DNA of 64,000 nt from positions 620,001 to 684,000 of the forward strand of contig NZ_JALGRF010000002.1 of the NCBI RefSeq assembly GCF_022815725.1, given 5' to 3'. The DNA comes from Streptomyces sp. APSN-46.1 (lineage in GTDB: Bacteria > Actinomycetota > Actinomycetes > Streptomycetales > Streptomycetaceae). A program made the translations under genes and the position numbers. The notes under the pieces are model-generated. The model searched no databases, had not been told where the DNA came from, and saw only the letters and a list, made by a program, of their open reading frames with translations. Shown piece after piece: positions 50,450 through 59,033 of this stretch (its first letter is position 1; each line of letters begins with the position of its first letter).

Positions 50450-51604
50450 TTACTTGACGACGGCGGCGGCGAGCTTGGACAGCGGCTCCCCGAGGGCGCT
50501 CACGGCGTCGGAGAGCTCCTTGCGCTGTTCCTGGCCGACCGACTCGTACGACTGGAACTCGTAGCCGGACTTGTCGGCGCGGTACTTGTCGAGCAGCGCG
50601 TCCATCGCCGCGAACTGCTTGTCCAGCTCGGTGGCCAGAGTCGGGTCGTTCTTCGCGGCGACCGGCTTGAGCAGCTCGTACGCCTTCTGCGCGCCCTCGA
50701 CGTTGGCCTTGAAGTCGACCAGGTCGGTGTGGCTGTAGCGCTCTTCCTCACCGGTGACCTTGCCGCTGGCCACCTCGTCGAGGAGCTCCTTGGCGCCGTT
50801 CGCCATCGAGGTGGGGGTGATCTCCGCCTGGCCGACCTTCTTCTGCCAGTCGGTGAGGTCGGCCATCAGGGTGTCGGCGAGCTTCTTCTCCTCGTCGCCG
50901 ATCTTGTTGTCGGCCCACAGGGCCTTCTCCAGGCGGTGCCAGCCGGTCCAGTCCTTCGCCGGGTCCTGGCCGGCCTCAAGGCCGTCCTCGCGGACGTCCA
51001 CCTTCGGGTCGATGTCACCGAAGGACTCGGCGACCGGCTCGGTGCGCTCCCAGCCGATGCGGGAGGGGGCGTACGCCTTCTTGGCGGCCTCGACGTCGCC
51101 GGCCTTGACCGCGTCCACGAAGGCCTGCGCCTTGGGGAGGGTCTCCTCGGCCTGCGCGTTCACGTACTGGCGGTAGGCGGCGACCGCGGCGTCCAGCTCG
51201 GGGCTGCGCTTCTCGGTGGCGCCCTGGCCGCTGGCCTTGACCTGCTGCTTGATGCCGTCGCCCTTCATGCCGGGCTTGCAGGCGATCTCGTAGTCGCCCG
51301 CCTTGATCTCGGCGGTGATGGAGGCCTTGGTGCCGGGGCCGATGTTCTCGCGCTCGGTGACGATGCGGCCGTCCGGGAACAGGACGTAGACCTCGGTGAC
51401 CTTGGAGCCCTTGTTCTCGACCTCGATCGTCGCCTTGCCCGCCGGGAACTCCTTCTTGGAGACCTCGCACGCGGTGTCCGTGGCGGTCACGTGGATCGCG
51501 CCGTCGCCGCCGGCGGAGTCGCCCTTCTCGGCGCACCCGGTGACGGCGGTGAGCGCGGCCGCCACGGCAGCCGCGGTGAGGACGGAAAGTCGGGCGGGGC
51601 GCAT
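50450..51604 (-). CDS. efeO: Iron uptake lipoprotein EfeO (cupredoxin + M75 imelysin-like)
   Basis: 384 residues. Lipobox TAVTGC at about 19-24. Residues 35-125 form a cupredoxin-like domain (IHVTATDTACEVSKKEFPAG, YEIACKPGMKGDG), residues 135-384 the M75 domain with the metal motif GWHRLEKALW (HxxE). It binds iron or copper-oxidised iron outside the membrane and passes it to EfeU. First gene of the operon; an iron-box-like palindrome lies 66 bp upstream. Confidence 0.95.
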   Translation of the reverse strand: MRPARLSVLTAAAVAAALTAVTGCAEKGDSAGGDGAIHVTATDTACEVSKKEFPAGKATIEVENKGSKVTEVYVLFPDGRIVTERENIGPGTKASITAEIKAGDYEIACKPGMKGDGIKQQVKASGQGATEKRSPELDAAVAAYRQYVNAQAEETLPKAQAFVDAVKAGDVEAAKKAYAPSRIGWERTEPVAESFGDIDPKVDVREDGLEAGQDPAKDWTGWHRLEKALWADNKIGDEEKKLADTLMADLTDWQKKVGQAEITPTSMANGAKELLDEVASGKVTGEEERYSHTDLVDFKANVEGAQKAYELLKPVAAKNDPTLATELDKQFAAMDALLDKYRADKSGYEFQSYESVGQEQRKELSDAVSALGEPLSKLAAAVVK

Positions 51605-51669
51605 AGGGGCTCCTGGGCTTCGGACGGAGGGCCGTCCCGGTGGGGAGAGGCCGGTGAGGCGGACCTAAC

Positions 51670-51688
51670 TTAACCGAGGCTTACCTGA
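51670..51688. promoter_or_regulatory. Iron box (DmdR1/IdeR-like) upstream of efeO
   Basis: TTAACCGAGGCTTACCTGA matches 13 of 19 positions of the IdeR/DmdR1 consensus TTAGGTTAGGCTAACCTAA, the right half being strong. It precedes efeO and coincides with the last codons and stop of hmuV. Confidence 0.6.
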
Positions 51689-52641
51689 CCTATACCCACC
51701 CGTCCAGTGATTTGGCGCACACCCGTGGGCGGCGGACACGACGCCGTCACGGAGCCCCCATGGCGACCTCTCGGCACGGTCAAGAGAGGGTCAAACCCCG
51801 GTGACTCCTCCGTGCGCGCCCGGACCGGCACCACCAGCGGTGCGCCCGTCCGGGGGTGCGCGAGCACCTCCACCGGCTGCCGGTACACCCGGCTCAGCAG
51901 CCCGTCCTCGAACACCTCGGCCGGCGGGCCGTCCGCCGCGATCCGTCCGTCGTGCAGGACGGCGGCCCGGTCCGCGTACGCGGCCGCGAGACCCAGGTCG
52001 TGGAGGACGACGACCACCGCGTCCCCGGCCGCCGCCCGCTCCCGGCAGATACGCAGGACGAGTTCCTGGTGACGCAGGTCGAGCGCGGCGGTGGGCTCGT
52101 CGAGCAGCAGCAGCGGGGCCCCCTGGGCGAGGACCCGGGCCAGTGCGACTCGGGCCCGCTCGCCGCCGGAGAGCGCGGAGAACGGGCGGCCGGAGAAGCC
52201 TGTCACCTCGGTCGCGGCCATCGCGGCGGCAACCGCCGCCTCGTCGGAACCGGCGAGCGGGGTGCCCGCCCAGGGCGCGCGGCCCATCCGTACGACCTCC
52301 TCCACGGGAAAGGGGAACGACAGCGCGGCCGACTGCGGAAGCACCGAACGGCGCAGGGCGAGATCGGGGGCCGGCCAGTCGCCGACCGGGCGCCCGTCGA
52401 TCCGTACGACCCCGGAGGCCGCCGGAAGATCCGCCGCGAGCGCGGCCAGCAGGGTGGACTTGCCCGCGCCGTTCGGCCCGACCAGGGCCAGCACCTCGCC
52501 CGCCCGGGCGGTCAGTTCGACCCCGGCCAGGACCTCGCGCCCGCCGAGCCGTACGTGGAGATCCGCGGCCTGCGCGAAGGGCGCGCCGGGGGCGGGGCGG
52601 GCCGGGACCGTCCGCTTGTGCCGCCTGAACAGGACGCTCAC
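51670..52641 (-). CDS. hmuV: Heme ABC transporter ATPase HmuV
   Basis: GTG at 52641 overlaps the permease stop; 323 residues. Walker A GPNGAGKST (55-63), Q-loop PQSAAL, signature LSGGERARVALARVLAQG, Walker B LLLLDEPTAALD, switch histidine VVVLHDLGLA. A C-terminal extension of about 50 residues (HPRTGAPLVVPVR onward) is longer than in most HmuV. It powers heme import with HmuU and HmuT. Confidence 0.93.
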   Translation of the reverse strand: MSVLFRRHKRTVPARPAPGAPFAQAADLHVRLGGREVLAGVELTARAGEVLALVGPNGAGKSTLLAALAADLPAASGVVRIDGRPVGDWPAPDLALRRSVLPQSAALSFPFPVEEVVRMGRAPWAGTPLAGSDEAAVAAAMAATEVTGFSGRPFSALSGGERARVALARVLAQGAPLLLLDEPTAALDLRHQELVLRICRERAAAGDAVVVVLHDLGLAAAYADRAAVLHDGRIAADGPPAEVFEDGLLSRVYRQPVEVLAHPRTGAPLVVPVRARTEESPGFDPLLTVPRGRHGGSVTASCPPPTGVRQITGRVGIGQVSLG

Positions 52642-53756
52642 GCCCAGCCTCCTTGTTTGCGGCGGGTCCGGCGCAGCAGCCAGAAGAAGAAGGGACTGCC
52701 GATCAGGGCGGTCAGCACCCCCAGCGGCAGCTCGGCCGGCCGGGCGATCGTCCGGGCGGCCAGATCGCCCGCGAGCAGGACGAGAGCGCCGGCGAGGGCG
52801 CTGCCGGGCACCAGGAAGCGGTGCCCGGGGCCGTTGGCCATCCGCAGCAGGTGCGGGACGAGCAGCCCGACGAAGGTGATCACCCCGGCCACGGCGACGG
52901 CGGCGGCGGTGAGCAGCGCGACGACGAGGATCAGGGCGAGCCGCAGCCGCTCGACGTCGATTCCGAGATGGCGGGCGGGGCGCTCGCCCAGGGACAGGAG
53001 GTCGAGCCGGCGGGCGTGGAAGGGCGCGACCAGCAGCCCCGCGAGGGCGCAGGGCAGGACGGCGAGGACCTTGGGCCACGTGGCCTGGGCGAGGGAGCCG
53101 AGCTGCCAGAAGGTGATCTGGTTGACCTGGCCGCTGTCCGCGAAGAACACGAACAGGCCGATCAGGGCGCCGGCGAAGGCGTTCACGGCGATGCCGGTGA
53201 GGATGAGGGTGACGACCTCCGTCCTGCCGCCGCTGCGGGAGAGGAGGTAGACGGACCCGACCGTGACCAGGCCGGAGACGAACGCGCAGGCGGTGACGGT
53301 CCAGTTGCCGAGGAAGCCGAGGCCGAACGCGATGGCGGCGACGGCGCCGACGGCCGCGCCCGCCGAGATGCCGATGACTCCCGGCTCGGCGAGTGGATTT
53401 CCGAACACCCCCTGCATCAGGGCGCCCGCGCAGCCGAGGCTCGCCCCGACGAGCAGCGCGAGCACCACGCGCGGCAGCCGTACGTTCCACAGCACGCTCT
53501 CCCCGACCCGGTCGAGGGCGGCCCCGCCGAGGCCCATGCGGTGCTGGACGGAGGCGAGTACGTCCCCTGCGGGGATGGTGTACGCGCCCACCCCGGCGGA
53601 GGCCAGGGCGAGGACGGCCAGGGCGGCGACGAGACCGACGGTGAGCGGCAGGGCGGTACGCCGCCTCGCCTCGGGGCTGCGTACCGAGGCGGGCGGGGCG
53701 GCTGGGGTGTCCGGGGCGGCCGGGGCGGTGCGGTCGGGCTCGTAGGAGAGGGGCAC
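52638..53756 (-). CDS. hmuU: Heme/iron ABC transporter permease HmuU (FecCD family)
   Basis: 372 residues, nine to ten transmembrane helices of the BtuC/FecCD type. Conserved features: RLPRVVLALLVGASLGCAGALMQGVFGNPLAEPGVIGISAGAA near the N-terminus, LGSLAQATWPKV and FVGLLVPHLLRMANGPGHR toward the end. It forms the membrane channel for heme. It starts just after hmuT (1 bp gap) and overlaps hmuV. Confidence 0.94.
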   Translation of the reverse strand: MPLSYEPDRTAPAAPDTPAAPPASVRSPEARRRTALPLTVGLVAALAVLALASAGVGAYTIPAGDVLASVQHRMGLGGAALDRVGESVLWNVRLPRVVLALLVGASLGCAGALMQGVFGNPLAEPGVIGISAGAAVGAVAAIAFGLGFLGNWTVTACAFVSGLVTVGSVYLLSRSGGRTEVVTLILTGIAVNAFAGALIGLFVFFADSGQVNQITFWQLGSLAQATWPKVLAVLPCALAGLLVAPFHARRLDLLSLGERPARHLGIDVERLRLALILVVALLTAAAVAVAGVITFVGLLVPHLLRMANGPGHRFLVPGSALAGALVLLAGDLAARTIARPAELPLGVLTALIGSPFFFWLLRRTRRKQGGWA

Positions 53757-53757
53757 G

Positions 53758-54795
53758 TCAGCCCTTGCCGTAGAGCTGGGTGATCAGGGAGGCCAGCACC
53801 TGGTCCGTGCGCGGGCCGTAGTTGAGGAGGACGCCGTCGTCCACCGTGACCACCCGGCGGTCCATGCCGGCCGGGGTCTGGGCCACGCCCGGGATCTTCA
53901 CCAGGCCGCTCACGCCGCCGACGGAGTCCAGGCCCTTGGACATGACGAGGAGGGCGTCGGGCGCGGCGGCGGCCAGGGCCTCGCTGGTGATCGGTGTGAA
54001 GTCCTTGCCGAGCCCGGACTCCGTGCCGGTGTCGACGGCGCCCGCCGCTTCGAGCAGCGAGGCCGCGCCCGAGTCGGAGCCGCCCATCAGGTACACGGAG
54101 GCGGTGCCGCGCAGGTAGAGGAAGGCCACCCGGGGCTTCTTCGCTGCGGCGGCGGCGGCCGGAATGCCCTTGCGGGCGGCGGCGATCCGCTCGGCCGTGC
54201 GCTGGTTCAGCCGCGTCCCGGCGTCCTCGACGCCCAGCGCTCCGGCGACGGCGTCGATCCGCTTCGGTACGTCGTCCAGCGACTTGGCGGGGGCCACGAT
54301 CAGCAGCGGTATGCCCGCGTCGCGGATCTGCCGGATCGCCTCGGCGGGACCGGAGGTGGTCTCGGCGAGCACGAGCGTCGGGCGGAGCGACAACACGCTC
54401 TCGGCGGACACCTCGTGTCCCCGCGTCACCACCGGTAGCGGCGCGGCCTGTTCGAAGGTGGCGGTGATGTCGCGGGCGACGACCCGCGGGCCGAGGCCGA
54501 GGGTGTGGACGATCTCGTTCAGGCTGCCGGTGAGCGGGACGACGCGATCGGCGGACGTGACGGTCACCGTGGCGCCGTCCGCCGAGGGCACGGTCACCGG
54601 CAGGGCGGGCCGGGGCGCCGGGGAGAGCGGTTCCACCCGGTCCGGGACAGCCGCGCCGGCCGGGGCGGCGCGGGCGGGGGGCTCCGGGGCGGTGGTGGCC
54701 GCGCCTCCGCAGCCCGTCACGGCCAGCGCCAGCGCGAGCGCCGACACGGCGACGGCGAGACGGGGAAAACGGTGGGGCGCGGCGGGTGTGGGCAC
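53758..54795 (-). CDS. hmuT: Heme-binding lipoprotein HmuT (ABC substrate-binding protein)
   Basis: 345 residues. Lipobox ALAVTGCGG at about 22-30, then a long Ala/Pro linker and a helical-backbone binding protein: RVVPLTGSLNEIVHTLGLGPRVVARDIT, GHEVSAESVLSLRPTLVLAE, AFLYLRGTASVYLMGG, GPRTDQVLASLITQLY. This is the HmuT/ChuT type. It receives heme from the HtaA-type receptors encoded divergently and passes it to HmuUV. An excellent iron box lies in the shared promoter. Confidence 0.93.
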   Translation of the reverse strand: MPTPAAPHRFPRLAVAVSALALALAVTGCGGAATTAPEPPARAAPAGAAVPDRVEPLSPAPRPALPVTVPSADGATVTVTSADRVVPLTGSLNEIVHTLGLGPRVVARDITATFEQAAPLPVVTRGHEVSAESVLSLRPTLVLAETTSGPAEAIRQIRDAGIPLLIVAPAKSLDDVPKRIDAVAGALGVEDAGTRLNQRTAERIAAARKGIPAAAAAAKKPRVAFLYLRGTASVYLMGGSDSGAASLLEAAGAVDTGTESGLGKDFTPITSEALAAAAPDALLVMSKGLDSVGGVSGLVKIPGVAQTPAGMDRRVVTVDDGVLLNYGPRTDQVLASLITQLYGKG

Positions 54796-54850
54796 GAGGG
54801 CACCGTCCTGATCGTCCGGCTGAAATCGCGGGGTTCCGGCGGGGGTTAGC

Positions 54851-54869
54851 TTAGGTTAGCCTAACCTCA
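54851..54869. promoter_or_regulatory. Iron box (DmdR1/IdeR) between hmuT and htaA
   Basis: TTAGGTTAGCCTAACCTCA fits the 19-bp consensus at all but two or three positions and contains the perfect palindrome AGGTTAGCCTAACCT. It lies 28 bp before the htaA start and 56 bp from hmuT, so one site can repress both directions under iron sufficiency. Confidence 0.9.
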
Positions 54870-54896
54870 CTTCGCCAGCCCTCGGAGGGGACAGCC

Positions 54897-56387
54897 ATGG
54901 CCGCAAGACCCGCCCGCGCGTTCGCAGTCGCCCTGTGGGCAGCTCTGTTGGCGGCCCAGCTGGGGGTCCTGGTCCCGGCCACCGCCGCCCATGCGGCGAG
55001 CCGGCCCGTCCAGGGCGGCCGGCTCGACTGGGGCATCAAGTCGTCCTTCCAGAGTTATGTCACCGGCCCGGTCGCGAAAGGCGGTTTCAAGCTGAAAGGC
55101 GGGGCCGCCACGGTCGGCGGCAGCCTGTTCCGCTTCCACTCGGCCACCGGCTCCTACGATCCCGACTCCGGCGCCTTCGAGGCCTCCTTCACCGGCGGAG
55201 TCCAGTTCCAGGGCCACCAGAAGCCCGACGGCGCGTACGAGCTGGACCTCAGCGTCAGCCGGCCCACCGTCAGGATCAACGGCGGCAGCGGCACCCTGTA
55301 CGTGGACGTGTCCAGCAGGGCCAAGGACACCGGGGCGGTCAGCACCCGCTCCCAGGTGCCGTTCGCCTCGCTCGGCCTCGGCGGCATCGATATGAAGGGC
55401 GGCGGCAGCCCGCTCGTCCTGACCGGCATCCCGCTCACCCTCACCGACCAGGGGGCCGAGGCCTTCGCCGGGTACTACACCGCCGGCGCGCGGCTCGACC
55501 CGATCTCGCTGTCCGCCGACGTCACTTCCGCCCCGGCCGGGTCGCCGAGCGCGCTCCCGAGCGAAGCGCCCGGGACCGGGAGCGGGACCGGAACCGGCAC
55601 CGGCGCCGGCACCGGCACCGGTACCCCGCAGGGCGCACGGCCCCCGGGGGCCTTCGCCGACGCCGCCGTCGACTGGGGTGTACGGCGCACCTTCCGCGAG
55701 TACGTCACCGGGTCCATCGGCCGGGGCAAGTGGACCCTCTCCGAAGGCGCCCAGGACGGCGGCGCGCTGTTCCGCTTCGGCCAGGGCAGGGGCGCGTACG
55801 ACGGCGAGAAGGGCACCCTGGACGCCGCCTTCGCCGGGGCCGTCCACTTCACCGGAGCCCACCTGGACCTGAAGCTCGCCAGGATGACCGTCAAGGTCCA
55901 GGAGGGCAAGGGGGTGCTGAGCGCCGACGTCACCACGGGCGGCGAGACGAGGAACGCCGTCCCGCTCGTCGAGTTCGACGCCGAGGGCCTGAGGACGGAA
56001 GGCGGACTCGCCACCCTCACCGAGGCCCCGGCCACTCTCACCGAGGGCGGCTCCCAGGCCTTCAACTCCATGTACAGAGCCGGCACCGAGATGGACCCCG
56101 TCTCGCTCGCCGTCGCCCTGGACCCCGGCGCACGGCTCCCGGCCCTGCCGGACCTGGGCTCCACGGCCTCGCCGGCGCCGTCGTCGTCGTCCGCCGCGCC
56201 GCGCCCGGCCCAGGAGGCGGGGGAGGGGCCATCGGACACCGGGACGCGTCCCGGCCTCGCCGTGGCCGCGCTCGCCGTGGCCGCGCTCGTCCTGGCCGGC
56301 GGCGCCGCGTTCCTGCTGGTCCGCAGGCGCCGTACGGCCGCCCGGGCCGCAGCGGCGGCCGAACCCACCGATGCACAGCAGCACTGA
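54897..56387 (+). CDS. htaA: Heme-receptor protein with two HtaA domains, membrane-anchored
   Basis: 496 residues. Signal peptide 1-37; first HtaA domain about 42-210 (GGRLDWGIKSSFQSYVTGPV start), a Gly/Thr repeat linker (GSGTGTGTGAGTGTGTP), second HtaA domain about 252-415 (AAVDWGVRRTFREYVTGSI). The C-terminus is a transmembrane helix (VAALAVAALVLAGGAAFLLV) and RRRR, with no sorting motif, so it stays in the membrane. HtaA domains bind heme through a conserved Tyr and His in corynebacteria. Expressed from the iron-box promoter. Confidence 0.92.
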   Translation: MAARPARAFAVALWAALLAAQLGVLVPATAAHAASRPVQGGRLDWGIKSSFQSYVTGPVAKGGFKLKGGAATVGGSLFRFHSATGSYDPDSGAFEASFTGGVQFQGHQKPDGAYELDLSVSRPTVRINGGSGTLYVDVSSRAKDTGAVSTRSQVPFASLGLGGIDMKGGGSPLVLTGIPLTLTDQGAEAFAGYYTAGARLDPISLSADVTSAPAGSPSALPSEAPGTGSGTGTGTGAGTGTGTPQGARPPGAFADAAVDWGVRRTFREYVTGSIGRGKWTLSEGAQDGGALFRFGQGRGAYDGEKGTLDAAFAGAVHFTGAHLDLKLARMTVKVQEGKGVLSADVTTGGETRNAVPLVEFDAEGLRTEGGLATLTEAPATLTEGGSQAFNSMYRAGTEMDPVSLAVALDPGARLPALPDLGSTASPAPSSSSAAPRPAQEAGEGPSDTGTRPGLAVAALAVAALVLAGGAAFLLVRRRRTAARAAAAAEPTDAQQH

Positions 56388-56438
56388 CACCTCCTCCCTT
56401 TACTCCCTTCCGCTCTCACCCCTCCGGAGTCCTCAGCC

Positions 56439-57896
56439 ATGTCGTCCCACCGCCGCCAGACCGCCGCCGCGGCCGCCGTCGCCGCCACCGCGCTCGGCCT
56501 CACCGCCTTCGTCGTGCCCGCGACGGCGGTGGGTTCCGGCGCGTCCGCCGCCGTCGTGGCCGCCGCACCGATACCGATCGTGAACGGCACTCTCGACTGG
56601 GGTGTGCTGGAGAGCTACCGCACCTATGTCGAGAAGATCGCCAAGGGCACGATCACCACCACGGACGGCGCCACGAGGAACGCGGACGGAACCTTCCGCT
56701 TCACTTCGGCCACCGGCGGCTATGACAAGGACGGCGGCCACGTCGTGACCGCCGCCTTCACCGGCAGCGTGGTCTTCGACGCGCCCGCGCACGGCTTCAC
56801 GGTGAAGCTGGGCCACGTCCGCATCGATACGGGTACGAAGAAACTGACCGCCGACATCACCAAGAACGGCGTCCTCACCAAGGACGTCCCCCTGGCCGGC
56901 GTGGCCTTCGCCGGCCCGGCGATGACCAAGCTGGCCACCACGCTCACCAAGGAGGCCGCCGAGCAGCTCGGCGCCCCCCACTACGCGGGCAAGGAGGGCG
57001 ACCCGCTGACGGCCGTGCTGGAGTTCGCGAAGCCCGGCCCCACCCCGTCCGCGTCCGTGTCCCCGTCCACGCCCGCCTCCACGCCCGCGTCCACCCTCCC
57101 GACGCCGTCGAAGACCACCGGCTCCCCGGCGGCCGAAGGCCCGCGGCCGATCCAGAGCGGCCGGCTGACCTGGGGCGTCAAGGAATCCTTCCGCAGGTAC
57201 GTCCAGGGCGCCGGCGGCACCGTGACCCCGGCGGGCGGGGCGGCCGGGAGCGGCGACACCTTCTCCTTCTCCTTCGCCACCGGCAAGGGCGAACTCGACG
57301 TCAAGAAGCAGAAGCTGAACGCCGCCTTCCAGGGCAATCTGCGCTTCCAGTACGCCGCCCACGGCATCGACATGACCTTCGGCAACATCCGGATCAACGC
57401 CGAGGGCGCCAAGGGAACCCTCGTCCTGGACGTGAAGACCGCCGCCGGCACCAAGGCGGACATTCCCTTCGCCACCCTCGACCTGGCGAAGGCCGACTAC
57501 AAGACCAAAGCCGGCCTGCTCGCCCTCCAGGGCGTCCGGACCGCCCTGACGGCCGAGGGTGCGGCCGCCTTCGCCAATGACACCACCGGCTCCATGTACA
57601 AGGCGGGCGACCGGGTCGACGACGTCGATCTCGCCGTGGCCGTGGAGAAGGACGCGGCCCTGCCGACCAACACGCCGACCGCCACGCCGACGACGCGCCC
57701 GGCCACCGGAACGACCGGCACCGTGGGCGGCGGCGGCACGGTCGGCGGCGGCAGTGGCGGCTCCGTCGGCGGAAACCTGGCCGCCACCGGCGCCGAACTC
57801 CCGGCCGGCGCCCTGCTCGCCACCTCCGGCGCGGTGGTCGCCGCCGGGGCCGGCGCGGTGTACCTCGCGCGCAGGCGGCGCACCGCCGGAAACTGA
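56439..57896 (+). CDS. HtaA-domain heme receptor with LAXTG cell-wall sorting signal
   Basis: 485 residues, 51 bp behind the first receptor. Signal peptide to about residue 42; HtaA domains at about 47-195 (LDWGVLESYRTYVEKIA) and 228-390 (LTWGVKESFRRYVQGAG), joined by a Thr/Pro/Ser linker. The C-terminus has LAATG at 447-451, a hydrophobic stretch and ARRRR: the tripartite signal recognised by class E sortases of Streptomyces (LAXTG). It should be covalently attached to peptidoglycan, capturing heme at the surface for relay to the membrane receptor and HmuT. Confidence 0.92.
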   Translation: MSSHRRQTAAAAAVAATALGLTAFVVPATAVGSGASAAVVAAAPIPIVNGTLDWGVLESYRTYVEKIAKGTITTTDGATRNADGTFRFTSATGGYDKDGGHVVTAAFTGSVVFDAPAHGFTVKLGHVRIDTGTKKLTADITKNGVLTKDVPLAGVAFAGPAMTKLATTLTKEAAEQLGAPHYAGKEGDPLTAVLEFAKPGPTPSASVSPSTPASTPASTLPTPSKTTGSPAAEGPRPIQSGRLTWGVKESFRRYVQGAGGTVTPAGGAAGSGDTFSFSFATGKGELDVKKQKLNAAFQGNLRFQYAAHGIDMTFGNIRINAEGAKGTLVLDVKTAAGTKADIPFATLDLAKADYKTKAGLLALQGVRTALTAEGAAAFANDTTGSMYKAGDRVDDVDLAVAVEKDAALPTNTPTATPTTRPATGTTGTVGGGGTVGGGSGGSVGGNLAATGAELPAGALLATSGAVVAAGAGAVYLARRRRTAGN

Positions 57897-57916
57897 GCCG
57901 TGTTTGAATTTCCCGT

Positions 57917-58576
57917 GTGAACGATCTCGACGTGATCAAGGTCTTCTGCGCGGGTGACGGCCGGTACGGCAACCTGCTCGGAGTCGTCCGCGACGGCCGG
58001 ACCTGCCCGGACGACGCCTCCCGGCAGGCGCTCGCCGCCGAACTCGGCTACAGCGAGACGGTGTTCGTCGACGACCCCGAGCGCGGGGTCGTCGACATCC
58101 GCACGCCCGGCACGCGGATGACGTTCGCGGGGCACCCGCTCGTCGGCGTCGCGTGGCTGCTGGACATCGAGGAGCTCCAGCCGCCCGCCGGGTCCGTGTG
58201 GGCCCGCGACGACGGGGAGTTCACCTGGATCACCGCCCGTCCCGAGTGGGTCGAGGGCAAGCGCACCGAGCAGTACCCGAACGCCGCCGCGGTCGAGGCG
58301 CTGCCCGCCCCGCCGCCGGGCGAGGGCTGGCTGTACGCCTGGGCCTGGGAGGACGAGACCGCCGGCCGCGTCCGGGCCCGCGGCTTCCCGCGCCGCGCCG
58401 ACGGGGTCATCGTCGAGGACGAGGCCACCGGCTCGGCGGCGATCCTGTTGACGGCGCAGCTGAACCGCGCCCTCAACATCACCCAGGGCGCCGGATCGCA
58501 GATCCTCACCGCCCCCGGCCCGGACGGCACGGTCGAGATCGGCGGCCGCGTCCGCTTCGCCTCCGTCGGGAACTGA
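57917..58576 (+). CDS. Short PhzF-family protein
   Basis: GTG at 57917, 219 residues, shorter than typical PhzF proteins (about 260-290). IKVFCAGDGRYGNLLGVV is the N-terminal motif, GYSETVFV the catalytic Glu, TFAGHPLVGVAWLL and EDEATGSAAILL the half-repeat signatures. The central region is contracted. It follows the heme receptor by 20 bp and may share its iron-controlled transcript; link to heme metabolism is unproven. Confidence 0.85.
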   Translation: MNDLDVIKVFCAGDGRYGNLLGVVRDGRTCPDDASRQALAAELGYSETVFVDDPERGVVDIRTPGTRMTFAGHPLVGVAWLLDIEELQPPAGSVWARDDGEFTWITARPEWVEGKRTEQYPNAAAVEALPAPPPGEGWLYAWAWEDETAGRVRARGFPRRADGVIVEDEATGSAAILLTAQLNRALNITQGAGSQILTAPGPDGTVEIGGRVRFASVGN

Positions 58577-58646
58577 GTACGCGCGCAGGCGCGGTTGAGT
58601 ACGAACGCCCTGCGCCCGGAGCCCCGCCGGGCGCTGCAATGGAGGC

Positions 58647-59018
58647 ATGAACACGACCGCGCCCTCGGCCGCGACCTCGACCTCGCCCGGCACCTCGTAC
58701 GCGACCGCCCAGCGGCCCGTCGGCACCCGGCCGTGGCTCCTGGTGCCCGCGCTCGTCACGGCGCTGACGCTGCTGGCCGCCGGCCTGAGCTACTCGGCCT
58801 CGTACCTGCCCGAGGCCCCGCTGTGGCTGTCGGTCCCGTACCTGATCCCCCTGGCCCTGGCCGCCGCCACCTGGCGCCGGCCGCGGACGCCGGACCAGCG
58901 CGCGAACCGCATCGCCCTGGGCGGCCTCGGGTGCGCCCTCGCCCTCTTCTACGCCAAGGCCGCCGAGGCGGTGCTGTGCGTCGTCGTCATCGCCCTCTGG
59001 CTGATCCAGGGCGACTGA
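58647..59018 (+). CDS. Small three-helix membrane protein
   Basis: 123 residues after ATG 58647. Helices about 32-52 (LLVPALVTALTLLAAGLSY), 62-77 (LWLSVPYLIPLALAAAT) and 93-119 (LGGLGCALALFYAKAAEAVLCVVVIALWL). Hydrophilic Thr/Ser N-terminus. No family recognised. Located between the PhzF and heme oxygenase genes. Confidence 0.72.
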   Translation: MNTTAPSAATSTSPGTSYATAQRPVGTRPWLLVPALVTALTLLAAGLSYSASYLPEAPLWLSVPYLIPLALAAATWRRPRTPDQRANRIALGGLGCALALFYAKAAEAVLCVVVIALWLIQGD

Positions 59019-59033
59019 CGGCCCCCGCGGGGA

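Noticed and set aside
46615..58576. Phenazine biosynthesis based on two PhzF-family genes
   Set aside because: No phzA/B, C, D, E or G homologues are present and PhzF-like proteins are widespread with other roles.
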